From an uncultured Bacteroidales bacterium (GTDB lineage Bacteria > Bacteroidota > Bacteroidia > Bacteroidales > F082), in contig CAMYYB010000009.1 of the NCBI GenBank assembly GCA_947303335.1, positions 1-61,581 of the forward strand: a stretch of 61,581 bases of DNA, read 5' to 3'. Of the stretch, positions 61,049-61,581 are shown one piece after another (the first letter of the stretch is position 1; the number at the start of each line of letters is the position of its first letter). The notes beneath the pieces were generated by a model. The model did no database searches and was not told where the DNA came from. It saw only the letters and a list, made by a program, of their open reading frames with translations. The translations under genes were made by a program, and so were the position numbers.

Positions 61049-61581
61049 TCAGAAATTTAATCTGAGGCCAAACGAGTGAGTGCCTTTGAAGGTGTAGGTG
61101 TCTCTGAAGGAATAGTCGAAGGAAATCTTCGTAGGATTCTCATCCTTCGAGAGCGGCACCTGAACGCTCAAACCAGCACTGAGACCACGATTGACGTTCA
61201 TGCAGGCATCGTTGTCGATCACACCGCCCTTGGCCCAAATACCATTTTCATAGGTATAGCCAGCACGCAACAGCAGGATTTCTCTCCAACCATACTCCAA
61301 ACCCAGGGTAATCTGGTCGTTGGTGAAAGAATTGGAGGAGAAGTTACCGGCAATGGTAAGACGGTTTTGCTCGCCAATCAGCCAGTCATAAGCGGCTGCA
61401 ATGCTCAACTGAGTGGGCAGCTCGAACTCATCGGCACGCTGAACAACGGTGAACTGTTGCGTGGTACCTTGGGTCAAGAAGGCTTTGTAGGCCAGACCGT
61501 CGCCTGAGTACTTCATCGTGGGTCCGATGTTCTTCAGCGTGATGCCGAAGTGAACATTGTCGTAAGGACCAGTGACATACT
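61049..61581 (-). CDS. porV: PorV (LptO) outer-membrane protein of the type IX secretion system, partial
   Basis: The C-terminal 176 residues of a beta-barrel of the PorV family, the T9SS outer-membrane shuttle that carries cargo from the translocon to the attachment complex. Recognisable segments are HFGITLKNIGPTMKYSGDG at the window edge, LSIAAAYDWLIGEQNRLTIAGN, LGLEYGWREILLLRAGYTYE (alternating barrel strands), and a terminal GTHSFGLRLNF. The frame is open to the window end, so the N-terminal half or more is missing. The gene ends before the hairpin at 60964-61000. Confidence 0.87.
   Translation of the reverse strand, partial: YVTGPYDNVHFGITLKNIGPTMKYSGDGLAYKAFLTQGTTQQFTVVQRADEFELPTQLSIAAAYDWLIGEQNRLTIAGNFSSNSFTNDQITLGLEYGWREILLLRAGYTYENGIWAKGGVIDNDACMNVNRGLSAGLSVQVPLSKDENPTKISFDYSFRDTYTFKGTHSFGLRLNF

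Overview
The window comes from a Bacteroidota chromosome, most likely order Bacteroidales. Three things point there. Promoters follow the Bacteroidetes -7 consensus TAnnTTTG (at least ten instances). There are type IX secretion (T9SS) components: PorV, a DUF5103 plug protein and a giant secreted protein with a T9SS-like C-terminus. The PurL, PriA and TonB-receptor-like proteins are also of Bacteroidetes type. I cannot assign a genus. No rRNA, tRNA or CRISPR array was recognised.

Layout. (1) 1-3337 (-): purL, missing its C-terminal end. (2) 3452-30372 (+): a long surface-polysaccharide locus. It opens with a promoter and a 9-bp leader hairpin, then a WecG/TagA-type transferase, a Wza-like export lipoprotein, a Wzc-like co-polymerase/ATPase and the Wzm/Wzt ABC exporter. 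About seventeen synthesis or modification genes follow: GT4, GT2, GT10 and Caps_synth transferases, an FkbM methyltransferase, two acyltransferases, a Wzy/WaaL-like membrane protein and a GT2-TupA fusion. Three cassettes unrelated to sugar chemistry interrupt the series, each with its own TAnnTTTG promoter: a two-gene pair of unknown function between wzm and wzt, a DUF4143-type AAA ATPase, and an AAA-ATPase-like/PD-(D/E)XK protein. A 46-codon acyltransferase remnant near the end and abrupt shifts in base composition show a mosaic history.

(3) 30369-50769 (-): a 6,682-residue secreted protein takes up a third of the window. It has a signal peptide, about 14 chitobiase/hexosaminidase C-terminal-type (CHB_HEX) repeats, GLUG-like stretches and about 2,450 residues of GGG-rich, beta-helix-like coils. 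The coils are arranged in six higher-order copies of about 0.8-1.1 kb. The protein ends in a T9SS-type sorting domain. A small membrane-anchored protein overlaps its stop codon. (4) 50770-53199: an accessory patch with a perfect 20-bp inverted repeat, a DUF6575-like gene, a small coupled ORF, and an Rpn-type nuclease/transposase-like gene flanked by identical 42-bp direct repeats. (5) 53200-55695 (-): an outer-membrane receptor with a carboxypeptidase-regulatory-like domain. (6) 55734-56209: a repeat-rich intergenic region with a diverged 60-bp duplication, a 12-bp inverted repeat and four exact-period 33-bp repeats leading into a 22-codon remnant of an ATPase gene. (7) 56210-61581 (-): housekeeping and secretion genes: plug-priA, greA-HIT (with a terminator-like hairpin in the greA leader) and the 3' part of porV.

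How it may fit together (inference). The polysaccharide locus makes and exports a surface glycan with Wza/Wzc/Wzm/Wzt-type machinery. The giant protein is a T9SS cargo that PorV and the plug-equipped translocon would deliver to the cell surface. In some T9SS bacteria, cargo is anchored to a lipopolysaccharide, so a functional link between the glycan locus and the giant protein is conceivable, but the sequence does not prove it.
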